Origin: Candidatus Heimdallarchaeota archaeon
GTDB lineage: Archaea > Asgardarchaeota > Heimdallarchaeia > Hodarchaeales > LC-3
Length of the DNA stretch: 6,885 nucleotides
Direction: 5' to 3'
Assembly (NCBI GenBank): GCA_027364495.1
Contig: DAHXPE010000033.1
Span: forward strand, 1 to 6,885
This document shows, piece by piece, positions 1 through 5,445 of the stretch; the first letter of the stretch is position 1, and each line of letters begins with the position of its first letter. The notes under the pieces were generated by a model. It was not told the origin of the DNA. It saw nothing but the letters and a program-made list of their open reading frames with translations, and made no database searches. The position numbers and the translations under genes are program-made.

Positions 1-210
1 TAATTATTCCCCTCTAACTAAAAAACATAAATTTTTATGAAATTAAAATTCGGAAGTTATTTTTGACCTTCTCCTAGTTTGAAAATTTCTAATATTGCTT
101 TTTAATTCTATTATAAGTCATATTTTCGTTTAAAATTTATTATTTACTATTTAATTTTTATTTAAAAATACTTTATAAAAGCCGACAATATTTATATATC
201 GTTCATAAAT

Positions 211-239
211 CAAATTTTTGGCCAATTTTTAAAAATTTG
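211..239. repeat. Inverted repeat, 9-bp arms
   Basis: CAAATTTTT (211-219) and AAAAATTTG (231-239) are perfect inverted arms around an 11-base spacer. The inner part, 224-237, is itself a 14-base AT-only palindrome. In DNA this AT-rich such a structure may arise by chance. No T-run follows it, so a terminator role is not supported. Confidence 0.4.
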
Positions 240-282
240 TCTATTTTTTGATATCTATATTACCCCATGAATAATTTTTAGT

Positions 283-387
283 TCATTGGAAATGAATAAA
301 GGCCAAGTTTACCTTATTATTCTCATCAGTGACTTTGCGATCTAATTTAGAAGCTAAATCTGCAAAATGTAAGTATATATAAACAAA
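283..387 (-). pseudogene. Possible short relict of a minus-strand gene
   Basis: One minus-strand frame is open for 34 codons between a TAA (390-388) and a TGA (285-283). It reads like the end of a real protein, including ADLASKLDRKVTDENNKVN, with a mixed charged and hydrophobic composition unlike the surrounding poly-A/T DNA. There is no ATG and no recognisable family. It could be the C-terminal remnant of a lost gene or a chance open frame. The call rests only on composition. Confidence 0.2.
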
Positions 388-410
388 TTATAAAAAATCA
401 ATTAACTATT

Positions 411-420
411 TTTAAAATAA
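411..420 (+). promoter_or_regulatory. Probable TATA box of the 412-aa GTPase gene
   Basis: TTTAAAATAA lies with its centre about 31 bases upstream of the ATG at 447. That fits an archaeal TATA box driving a transcript with almost no leader. No Shine-Dalgarno sequence with normal spacing is present: the AGGTG at 441-445 leaves only one base before the ATG. This also favours a leaderless start. The box is weakly defined because the whole region is AT-rich. Confidence 0.35.
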
Positions 421-446
421 TATTCTTTTTTTATTAATACAGGTGT

Positions 447-1685
447 ATGATTATTAGTAATTCTGAAAATGAAAAAGGTGTCATTTATACAGCTCCTCGC
501 AAGATTGGTGAATCGATTAATTATATTGGTAAGTTAGGTTTATTAGGTTCTGTCGGGAGTGGTAAAACTAAATTTATTAAACTTTTAGCAAATTTAGCAA
601 ATAAAAGGATTGTTTATAATTATGATGAAGCTGAAGAAGGGAATGGTACGCTTAGTGCACAGCCTTACTCCTTACCATTGATTAATAACGAACGATTACT
701 TATTATTGATAATCCTGGACAAAATTCATTAGCTTCTATCAGAACCACCGTTGCTGGTGACTCTTATAAGGCATTAATTATTATTTTGGATGCTATTGGT
801 AAGAATTTCTGGAATATGAGTTTACAGCAGTGTGATGATATACTCAAGAGCATTTCTTCTAAATTACCAGTCATTATTGTCTTTAATAAATATGATCTTC
901 AAATTACTTTGCTGGGTAAGAAGTCTTTTGTTGATGATTTAGCATTACTAATAGAAAAAATTGTTTCATCCATCGAATATGGTAAGAAACTTCCCTATTT
1001 TGACCGTACAAACAATAAGGTAGAATATTTACCTTTTGATTCACAGAGTAATACATTATCCTTTACTCAACTTGAACAGGTTATTGTAAATGGTTTAGAT
1101 CAATATTTCAATCTTAATCCCGTAGCAGGATTTACTAAATTAAACATTAGATTAATGGTACGCTCATTACTTCTTGGTTACTGTAATTTATTTAAAACTT
1201 ATTCCGTATTACCTGAATTTAAAGAAAAATATCCTGATTTACTAATTCCCCATGATATTCAAAACACCTTATTGTATTTCAGACCAACAGCATATGAAAA
1301 TAAAACTCCCTGGACAAAAATGTCGAATAATGATTTAGCTAAAGAACCGTTAATACCATTAGTATATTTTAAATATGCAAATATTGCAACAATTCTGAAA
1401 AATGATGTTATAATAACATCTGATGATCAAATAACAGAATTTATTAATAAAGCTATGAAAAAATATGATATTTGGGCACATTATTTATATAACATTACTA
1501 AAAGAGAATCCTTAGAACAGATCTTAGATGGAATAACTAAATTAACAGAAACACCTTATTTTAAAGATGATTTAAGTGAGAAAAAAAATAAAATATCCAA
1601 GGAAAATGGTTTAAATTTACCAAAATCATCTTTTCAGGCAATAAAACCCCCACCTAAACCTAAAAGACAGGAATGGGAAAATTAA
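447..1685 (+). CDS. Ras-superfamily-like GTPase with long C-terminal region, function unknown
   Basis: The first ~220 of 412 residues form a P-loop GTPase domain. The P-loop is GSVGSGKT (34-41). A likely switch-I Thr is T68 in GNGTLS, the G3 motif is DNPGQ (88-92), and the G4 guanine-specificity motif is NKYD (147-150). Q92 occupies the position of the catalytic Gln of Ras/Arf-type GTPases. DNPGQ differs from the DTAGQ of Ras/Rab and the DVGGQ of Arf, and I cannot assign a subfamily. Residues ~221-412 match nothing I recognise. They contain no clear membrane segment, and they end in a basic, proline-rich tail (PPPKPKRQEWEN) that could bind a partner or a membrane surface. The protein is probably cytosolic and hydrolyses GTP as a switch. 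It lies 75 bases upstream of Alba on the same strand, with a possible separate promoter between them. The ATG at 447 is the first in the frame and fits the upstream TATA box. GTPase class is fairly sure; biological role is unknown. Confidence 0.85.
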   Translation: MIISNSENEKGVIYTAPRKIGESINYIGKLGLLGSVGSGKTKFIKLLANLANKRIVYNYDEAEEGNGTLSAQPYSLPLINNERLLIIDNPGQNSLASIRTTVAGDSYKALIIILDAIGKNFWNMSLQQCDDILKSISSKLPVIIVFNKYDLQITLLGKKSFVDDLALLIEKIVSSIEYGKKLPYFDRTNNKVEYLPFDSQSNTLSFTQLEQVIVNGLDQYFNLNPVAGFTKLNIRLMVRSLLLGYCNLFKTYSVLPEFKEKYPDLLIPHDIQNTLLYFRPTAYENKTPWTKMSNNDLAKEPLIPLVYFKYANIATILKNDVIITSDDQITEFINKAMKKYDIWAHYLYNITKRESLEQILDGITKLTETPYFKDDLSEKKNKISKENGLNLPKSSFQAIKPPPKPKRQEWEN

Positions 1686-1708
1686 AATTAGGAAAAGATA
1701 TTAACTCG

Positions 1709-1718
1709 CTTATACAAG
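1709..1718 (+). promoter_or_regulatory. Possible promoter of the Alba gene
   Basis: CTTATACAAG is TATA-like and centred about 47 bases upstream of the Alba ATG. It would start a transcript near 1739 with a short leader. That leader contains TGATC at 1752-1756, which matches part of the archaeal Shine-Dalgarno consensus GGTGATC, 4 bases before the ATG. The gap to the GTPase gene is only 75 bases, so read-through is also possible. Confidence 0.3.
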
Positions 1719-1760
1719 TTACTAACAACTACCTAACAAAGACCAATCAGTTGATCATTC

Positions 1761-2048
1761 ATGGCAGAAGAAGAAGCAGAAACTATTATTTACATAGGAA
1801 CAAAGCCTGTAAAGCAATACGCTCTTAAAGTTCTCAGCGTATTTCAAACAGCACATAAAATTACCTTGAAAGCACGTGGTAAGGCAATTATTCATGCAGT
1901 TGATGTTAACGAGGTTTTAAAAAACCGTTTTATGAAAGATCTCGTTAAAGTTGTAGATATCAAGACCAATACCGAGACCGTTACTAATGAGGAAGGCAAA
2001 AGTTCTAATATATCCTCAATTGAGATTATATTAGAAAAAATTAGATAA
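1761..2048 (+). CDS. albA: Chromatin protein Alba
   Basis: This is a 95-residue Alba-family DNA/RNA-binding protein, the usual family length. Dimers coat and bridge archaeal chromosomal DNA and also bind RNA. Family marks are the N-terminal loop IGTKPVKQY (12-20), the binding segment KARGKAI (37-43), NRF at 55-57 and the C-terminal strand SIEIILEK. K15 matches the conserved Lys17 of Sulfolobus Alba, and R39 and K41 match its Arg42 and Arg44. The position of the acetylatable Lys16 is a threonine here (T14), so the Sulfolobus type of Lys16 control would not apply. F57 corresponds to the Phe60 involved in dimer-dimer contact. The acidic start (AEEEAE) precedes the fold. A small membrane protein gene follows after 4 bases, suggesting one transcript. 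Identification is secure from motifs alone. Confidence 0.95.
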   Translation: MAEEEAETIIYIGTKPVKQYALKVLSVFQTAHKITLKARGKAIIHAVDVNEVLKNRFMKDLVKVVDIKTNTETVTNEEGKSSNISSIEIILEKIR

Positions 2049-2052
2049 TGGA

Positions 2053-2265
2053 ATGAAAATTTTGAACGAATCTATAATACACACAATGGGTTTCATTGTT
2101 ATGCTAATAGGGCTGGGGATTGCCTTAGCATTAGGTGGTGTAGAAGGATTTACACTAGGACCAATTGCTGCATTCGCTTACATTGGTGGATTTGTAATAG
2201 CTTTTATAGGTGCTTATTTTGCATTTGTCTACGGCCGAACTAAGAATCGGTCTAATGAAATTTGA
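2053..2265 (+). CDS. Small two-helix membrane protein, unknown
   Basis: This 70-residue protein has two hydrophobic segments, roughly residues 8-30 and 37-60. They are separated by a short glycine-containing turn (GGVEGFTLGP). A basic tail (GRTKNRSNEI) follows, which by the positive-inside rule would be cytoplasmic, giving a hairpin with both ends inside. Glycine is frequent in both helices, which suggests close helix packing or oligomerisation. No catalytic or binding motif is visible and I do not recognise a family. The ATG lies 4 bases after the Alba stop, so it is probably translated from the Alba transcript. An earlier ATG overlapping the Alba stop (2048-2050) is closed by TGA two codons later. 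The gene ends 25 bases before the convergent rnhB gene. Confidence 0.7.
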   Translation: MKILNESIIHTMGFIVMLIGLGIALALGGVEGFTLGPIAAFAYIGGFVIAFIGAYFAFVYGRTKNRSNEI

Positions 2266-2290
2266 TACTTAAAGGCTGATAAATAAAATA

Positions 2291-3058
2291 TTAAAGTAAT
2301 TTTTCCTGTTTTAAATTGTTTGAACTAATTAGAGATTTTAAAGGCAACCAATCCCAAGAATAACGAATAAATGGGAATTCTTTTTTCTTAATTTGCTTTT
2401 TATATTTATTCAAAAAAGGTTTTAATTGATTATTAGGATACCCAGAGGCTAATATTCCAATTGGTAGCCCAAATTCAATTTCTAGATCCCTAATGGCTTT
2501 ATCTCTAGTAACTTTGGCTAAAATAGAAGCAGCTGAAACAACTTTATAATTTATGTCAGCTTTATTCTGAGCAATAATTGTAGCTTTAACACAATGATCA
2601 TCAACCATTCGTGAAAGAGATAAAGTGTCCGCGGAAAGTTTTTTTACAGATAAAACAGATGAATCATTTTTCAAAAGTGTTTTAAGATTATTTGTACAAT
2701 AATCAGGTGTTGAAATAGCGTCAATGAAAATGTCGGTCGCTAATTGATTCTCAATGATTAATTTAATCATTGTTTGTAATTCCAATATGTTGAGATTACT
2801 GGTTCTACTTAACACAGCCTTATCAATATCCAAAGATGTCAAAGCAATGGTTCTACTGGTAAAATTCGTTTCTTTAATAATATCGAATAATTGTTCCCTT
2901 TTCTTAGGACTTAATTTTTTACTATCAGTAATCTCAGTCGATTCATAATATTCAAGAGTAGATTTGGTTATAGAAACCGAGCCCATGACCAAAGGTCCAA
3001 TAACCGATCCCCGACCTGCTTCATCCATACCAAGATAAATTTTAGTTGATTCACTCAT
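2291..3058 (-). CDS. rnhB: Ribonuclease HII
   Basis: This 255-residue protein is a slightly long archaeal RNase HII. The enzyme cuts RNA in RNA/DNA hybrids and excises ribonucleotides misincorporated into DNA, using two metal ions. The N-terminal signature is DEAGRGSVIGPLV (12-24), with D12 and E13 as metal ligands and G15-R16-G17 contacting the substrate backbone. DSKKLS (45-50) is the next conserved block. D113 in IFIDAIS and D168 in NKADINYKVVSAASILAK complete the expected four acidic residues (compare Asp7, Glu8, Asp105 and Asp135 of Thermococcus RNase HII). The C-terminal tail after about residue 225, containing YSWDWLPL, is basic and variable. The ATG shares one base with the egsA stop (TAATG). 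A GGAG at 3069-3066, inside the egsA end, sits 7 bases upstream, so translation is probably coupled to egsA and this start is well supported. Confidence 0.95.
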   Translation of the reverse strand: MSESTKIYLGMDEAGRGSVIGPLVMGSVSITKSTLEYYESTEITDSKKLSPKKREQLFDIIKETNFTSRTIALTSLDIDKAVLSRTSNLNILELQTMIKLIIENQLATDIFIDAISTPDYCTNNLKTLLKNDSSVLSVKKLSADTLSLSRMVDDHCVKATIIAQNKADINYKVVSAASILAKVTRDKAIRDLEIEFGLPIGILASGYPNNQLKPFLNKYKKQIKKKEFPFIRYSWDWLPLKSLISSNNLKQEKLL

Positions 3059-4212
3059 TAAATGACTCCAGTAGCTTCAAGGACATTAACAGCAGCCTTT
3101 CTGGTAAGACCATCACCTAAAATTGTATAACGTTCTGGTCGAATAGTATGAGCATTCATAAGCGTTTCTATTAGGATATCACGATCAATACCAAGTTCTT
3201 GAAAAGTCAATGGGTGTTTAACTGCTTGGAGTATTGAAAGAATTTTTTTCCAGTCACCGCCATGTAAATACATAGCAATAACAGTACCTAGACCAACTTG
3301 AAAACCATGAGTAGATTTGGAATTGTCAAATCGATCTTGAATAGATAAGTAATCAAGATAATGGGAAAGAAGATGTTCACTACCACTTGCAGGACGAGAA
3401 TTACCAGCAATGCTCATGGCGACACCACTATTACCAAGAGCTTTGGTTACCAACCGAACACCCGGTTCAGTGTTCTGAGAAATTAAAGAAAAACCTTCTT
3501 CAACAATTCTTGCAGAAACCTGACCGAAAGTTGCAGCATATTCGTCATAATATTCACCACGAAGACGCATAGCTAATTGCCAATCTTTAACGGCTGTTAA
3601 TTTTGCTATAAGGTCTCCTACACCAGAGATAAGATGTTTATAGGGACTTTTGCTGATGAGGTTCGTATCACCAACAATAGCAAGTGGAGATGAAGAAACA
3701 AAATGACCAAATTTTTTTTCTTGATCTTTAATAGCTTCACGAAGAATGAAATTAATAAAAGGAGAAGAAAATCCATCATGACTAGCGCTAGTGGGTAAAG
3801 AAATCCAGGGAATGCCAGAAAAATGTGAGACAAACTTGACAATATCCATTACCCGACCACCGCCAGCAGCAATAATAGCCTCGCCAGCAAAAGGATCTAA
3901 ATTTTTGGTTTGTGTTTCTCTTTTTTGTGCAAAAATCTCCTGCAAAGTGTCAATTTCTTCTTCATAAGATTTTCGACCCAATTCAACTGGATTAATTTCT
4001 AAATTGGAAACAGGCTCGAGAAGAGGAATAATGGATTTATCACGAATGTTTTTAGTTTCTGAACCACCAGAAACAATCCAAACTTTGTGGAGACCGAGTT
4101 CAGAACAGGTTTCAGGAAGTTTTTTAATAGCACCAGTACCATATATAATTTTACGAGCAACAGAAACAGAAATAACATTTGGATGAGCGAGGGTCAAGGT
4201 AATCAATGGCAA
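3058..4212 (-). CDS. egsA: sn-glycerol-1-phosphate dehydrogenase
   Basis: This enzyme reduces dihydroxyacetone phosphate to sn-glycerol-1-phosphate with NAD(P)H, the first committed step of archaeal membrane lipid synthesis. The 384-residue protein has the dinucleotide-binding GGGRVMDIVK (117-126) and the hallmark LPTSASHDGFSSPF (139-152). Probable zinc ligands are D200 (GVGD), H280 (GSEH) and H302 (STHG); their spacing matches Asp148/His226/His247 of the Methanocaldococcus enzyme. It is somewhat longer than the ~350 residues usual for the family, with extra sequence around 85-110. No ATG is available near the start. The most upstream start is TTG at 4212, and TTG codons at 4206 and 4197 are alternatives. 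A TATA box at 4236-4229 would put transcription start near 4207, which favours a leaderless TTG at 4206. The gene heads an operon with rnhB through a one-base overlap. Confidence 0.94.
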   Translation of the reverse strand: MPLITLTLAHPNVISVSVARKIIYGTGAIKKLPETCSELGLHKVWIVSGGSETKNIRDKSIIPLLEPVSNLEINPVELGRKSYEEEIDTLQEIFAQKRETQTKNLDPFAGEAIIAAGGGRVMDIVKFVSHFSGIPWISLPTSASHDGFSSPFINFILREAIKDQEKKFGHFVSSSPLAIVGDTNLISKSPYKHLISGVGDLIAKLTAVKDWQLAMRLRGEYYDEYAATFGQVSARIVEEGFSLISQNTEPGVRLVTKALGNSGVAMSIAGNSRPASGSEHLLSHYLDYLSIQDRFDNSKSTHGFQVGLGTVIAMYLHGGDWKKILSILQAVKHPLTFQELGIDRDILIETLMNAHTIRPERYTILGDGLTRKAAVNVLEATGVI

Positions 4213-4228
4213 AAAAAATTTTTACAAC

Positions 4229-4236
4229 ATTTATAA
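4229..4236 (-). promoter_or_regulatory. Probable TATA box of the egsA-rnhB operon
   Basis: On the minus strand the sequence reads TTATAAAT, centred near 4232. The usual archaeal spacing of about 26 bases places the start of transcription near 4207. That is inside the longest egsA reading frame and next to its TTG at 4206. The gene may therefore be leaderless and start two codons later than the longest frame. Confidence 0.45.
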
Positions 4237-4278
4237 GTCATTAAGGATAATTAATTAATAAATAAAAGAAAAATATTA

Positions 4279-4292
4279 ATTTTACGTAAAAT
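4279..4292. promoter_or_regulatory. 14-bp perfect palindrome upstream of egsA
   Basis: ATTTTACGTAAAAT is perfectly self-complementary. It lies 67-80 bases upstream of the egsA start and about 43 bases beyond its TATA box, a place where an activator or distal repressor could bind. The central ACGT and A/T arms resemble a dimeric helix-turn-helix site. No regulator can be named. Confidence 0.3.
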
Positions 4293-4307
4293 AGAATCCC
4301 TAGGTTT

Positions 4308-4329
4308 AGTCAATAAATTATGATTGACT
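4308..4329. repeat. Inverted repeat, 7-bp arms
   Basis: AGTCAAT (4308-4314) and ATTGACT (4323-4329) are perfect inverted arms around an 8-base spacer. It sits 16 bases from the palindrome at 4279-4292. The two may form one regulatory region, or this may be chance in AT-rich DNA. Confidence 0.3.
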
Positions 4330-4650
4330 TTCATAAATTATCAAAAAAGAGTTAATTCCAGATTTTTCAACTCACAGCGTTCTTAAAGAGGAAGAATTAT
4401 TAGAGTAATTAGGAAAAAACTAAATTATTTAAAAAAAAATTCTCTCCTAAAGGAATTTCATAATAGCATGGTATCTTATAACTAGATACAGTTAATAATA
4501 TCATTTTGAAGAATCTAGAAGGAGGATGAAATATATTATAGGACAAATAACTTGAAAGGAAAAGTTTAATAAATTAAAAAGAGTAAAAAATCTTCATTTA
4601 CAAAAAAGAATTAAAATTCTCTAGTTTGAAAAGTATTTTTTTATTAATTC
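4330..4650. other. Gene-poor, purine-rich stretch, possible old plus-strand relict
   Basis: No intact gene is visible. The plus strand is clearly purine-rich, as the coding strands in this window are. Short open runs appear in different plus frames, for example a run of 32 codons ending near 4486 and VLKEEELLE near 4390. The reading from FEESRRRMKYIIGQIT at 4505 continues past a TGA (4553-4555) to a TAG at 4622. This pattern suggests a decayed coding region but no family can be recognised. Confidence 0.25.
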
Positions 4651-4652
4651 TG

Positions 4653-4671
4653 ATCTAATCAAATATTAGAT
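4653..4671. promoter_or_regulatory. Inverted repeat at the promoter of the GTPase pseudogene
   Basis: ATCTAAT (4653-4659) and ATTAGAT (4665-4671) are perfect 7-base inverted arms around a 5-base spacer. They end at the beginning of the TATA-like element at 4671-4680. A site here could have been an operator for the now broken GTPase gene. Confidence 0.35.
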
Positions 4672-4680
4672 AAATATAGA
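4671..4680 (+). promoter_or_regulatory. TATA-like element before the small-GTPase pseudogene
   Basis: TAAATATAGA is centred about 26 bases upstream of the ATG at 4702, the spacing expected for a leaderless archaeal gene. The promoter therefore appears to outlive the coding sequence. Confidence 0.35.
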
Positions 4681-4701
4681 AATCTAAGTTGAAATATAAC
4701 T

Positions 4702-5124
4702 ATGGTTCAAATTGCCAAAGAAATAGAAAAAATGTTCAAAATAGCCTTAATAGGAGATAAAGACGTTGGAAAAACAGCAATAAGAATAAATTTCTGGGAA
4801 AAAAATTTAAAGAAATTACTCTGGTGATGGTTGTAGCAGATTTCAGCACAAAGACAATAGTTTTAGAAAAAAACTTAAAAAAATACCAGTACCATTTCAG
4901 ACATGGGATCTAGCGGGACAAACAAAATTTGAAAAAATAAGACAATTATTTTGCGAAAAAAGTCAAGAGTTGATATTTGTATTTGATCTATCAAGGTTGG
5001 ACAGTCCTACCTAGTTAAATCAACTATAAAGAAATGTAGTAAGAGAAATATATGAAAAAATGGAATTGAATGATTAAAGAATCTATCTTTCAATATGTAC
5101 TAAGTCTTTATCTATTGTATCCGC
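4702..5124 (+). pseudogene. Decayed Ras/Rab-like small GTPase
   Basis: The remains of a eukaryote-like small GTPase can be read across three frames. From the ATG at 4702, 41 codons contain the P-loop GDKDVGKTAIR (18-28) and end at TGA 4825-4827. The homologous reading then passes through NYSGDG in one frame and ADFSTKTIVLEKN from 4836 in another. From about 4886 it continues in the third frame as FQTWDLAGQTKFEKIRQLF, with the G3 motif DLAGQ, then LIFVFDLSRLDS. It stops at TAG 5012. The same frame, now with stops at 5027 and 5075, still shows REIYEKMELND and ICTKS, where the TKxD G4 motif would be. At least three frame changes and three in-frame stops make a functional product impossible without repair. 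The original was a compact single-domain GTPase, unlike the 412-residue GTPase at 447. Many copies of such GTPases are typical of Asgard genomes, so loss of one may be tolerated. Confidence 0.88.
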
Positions 5125-5152
5125 GTAGCATACTATACTTTTGTTGTTAGTC

Positions 5153-5160
5153 AAAAAAAA
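5153..5160 (-). terminator. Oligo-T terminator after tRNA-Trp
   Basis: On the minus strand a run of eight T begins ten bases after the 3' end of tRNA-Trp. Archaeal RNA polymerase terminates at such T-tracts without needing a hairpin. This fits the end of the two-tRNA transcript. Confidence 0.55.
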
Positions 5161-5169
5161 TTTGAGAAG

Positions 5170-5276
5170 TGGGAGCGCCCGAATTTGAATCGGGGCCAAA
5201 AGGTTGCTTCGTCTCAGAACCTAAATTCTGAGTTGATTCTGGAGCCTTCCACGCTGCCTGGCTACGCCACGCTCCC
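5170..5276 (-). tRNA. tRNA-Trp (CCA) with 34-base intron
   Basis: The gene reads from 5276 to 5170. The acceptor stem is GGGAGCG/CGCTCCC with discriminator A73 and no encoded CCA. The D-stem is GCGT/GCGT with G-U pairs. The anticodon stem is GAAGG/CCTTT around loop CTCCAGA with anticodon CCA (5242-5240). The T-arm is CCCGA-TTCAAAT-TCGGG. An intron (5238-5205) splits the anticodon loop between positions 37 and 38, the commonest archaeal site, leaving a 73-base mature tRNA. Anticodon and A73 both fit tryptophan. It lies 20 bases after tRNA-Thr on the same strand, so the two are probably one transcript ending at the T-run at 5160-5153. Confidence 0.95.
5205..5238 (-). other. tRNA-Trp intron (37/38)
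   Basis: The 34-base intron forms a strong inner hairpin, CTCAGAA/TTCTGAG with loop TTTAGG. The splice bulges can be placed as AG^A (5' side) and CA^A (3' side). The helix between them would be CTCC with GAAG, which has a C-A mismatch, so the bulge-helix-bulge is of a relaxed type. It is far shorter than the box C/D-containing tRNA-Trp introns of many Euryarchaeota and has no room for a guide RNA. The boundaries are inferred from tRNA folding. Confidence 0.8.
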
Positions 5277-5296
5277 AATATTACAAAATAATTTAA

Positions 5297-5369
5297 AGCC
5301 ACCGACGAGATTTGAACTCGCGACCTTTGCCTTACCAAGGCAACGCTATACCGACTAAGCTACGGTGGC
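5297..5369 (-). tRNA. tRNA-Thr (GGU)
   Basis: The 73-base gene has acceptor stem GCCACCG/CGGTGGC and discriminator U73, usual for archaeal threonine tRNA. The anticodon stem is TTGCC/GGCAA around loop TTGGTAA with anticodon GGT, reading ACC and ACU. The T-arm is GCGAG-TTCAAAT-CTCGT. There is no intron and no encoded CCA. It is the first gene of a pair, followed after 20 bases by tRNA-Trp. Confidence 0.96.
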
Positions 5370-5395
5370 ATCACGATTTATTTTCTGAATCCTTA

Positions 5396-5407
5396 GAAAA
5401 TAAAATC
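5396..5407 (-). promoter_or_regulatory. Possible TATA box of the tRNA pair
   Basis: On the minus strand GATTTTATTTTC is centred about 33 bases before the mature 5' end of tRNA-Thr. That would place transcription start near 5376 and leave a leader of about 7 bases for RNase P to remove. AT-rich surroundings make the exact box uncertain. Confidence 0.3.
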
Positions 5408-5418
5408 TTTCATTTCTT

Positions 5419-5445
5419 TAATAGAGATAAAAACGATCTCTATTA
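5419..5445. repeat. Perfect 10-bp inverted repeat upstream of the tRNA pair
   Basis: TAATAGAGAT (5419-5428) and ATCTCTATTA (5436-5445) are perfect inverted arms around a 7-base spacer. The repeat lies 50-76 bases upstream of tRNA-Thr, just beyond its likely promoter. It may be a regulator site, a hairpin ending a minus-strand transcript from the decayed region beyond, or a remnant of a lost element. Confidence 0.5.

Larger units (their letters stand above)
1..446. other. AT-rich leader region without an intact gene
   Basis: I see no intact gene in this stretch, which is extremely AT-rich. It contains several TATA-like strings (for example around 169-180 and 188-199), an inverted repeat at 211-239, and a short coding-like minus-strand reading at 283-387 that is listed separately. 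The last 40 bases form the probable promoter of the GTPase gene starting at 447. The boundary with any upstream gene lies outside the window. Confidence 0.6.

Noticed and set aside
369..442. A GTAAGT...TTAAC...T-rich...ACAG arrangement resembling a spliceosomal intron just before the 412-aa GTPase
   Set aside because: Joining the flanks gives no continuous reading frame: the upstream ATG frame stops at 343-345 and the other frame meets TGA just after the junction. The motifs are likely in AT-rich DNA.
2754..2948. A 64-codon plus-strand frame inside rnhB
   Set aside because: It is the opposite-strand shadow of a conserved RNase HII coding region.
3387..3842. Open frames inside egsA on both strands
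   Set aside because: They overlap a gene with clear family motifs and have no protein-like features of their own.
4521..4555. A strong GGAGG next to an ATG suggesting a gene start
   Set aside because: The ATG directly abuts the GGAGG with no spacer and the frame closes after nine codons.
5205..5238. A box C/D guide RNA inside the tRNA-Trp intron
   Set aside because: The intron is only 34 bases and lacks RTGATGA and CTGA boxes in a usable arrangement.
5147..5338. A 63-codon minus-strand open frame
   Set aside because: It lies across the two tRNA genes, whose folds explain the sequence fully.
5170..5369. tRNA 3' ends as attachment sites of an integrated element
   Set aside because: I found no second copy of either tRNA 3' end in the window and no integrase gene.
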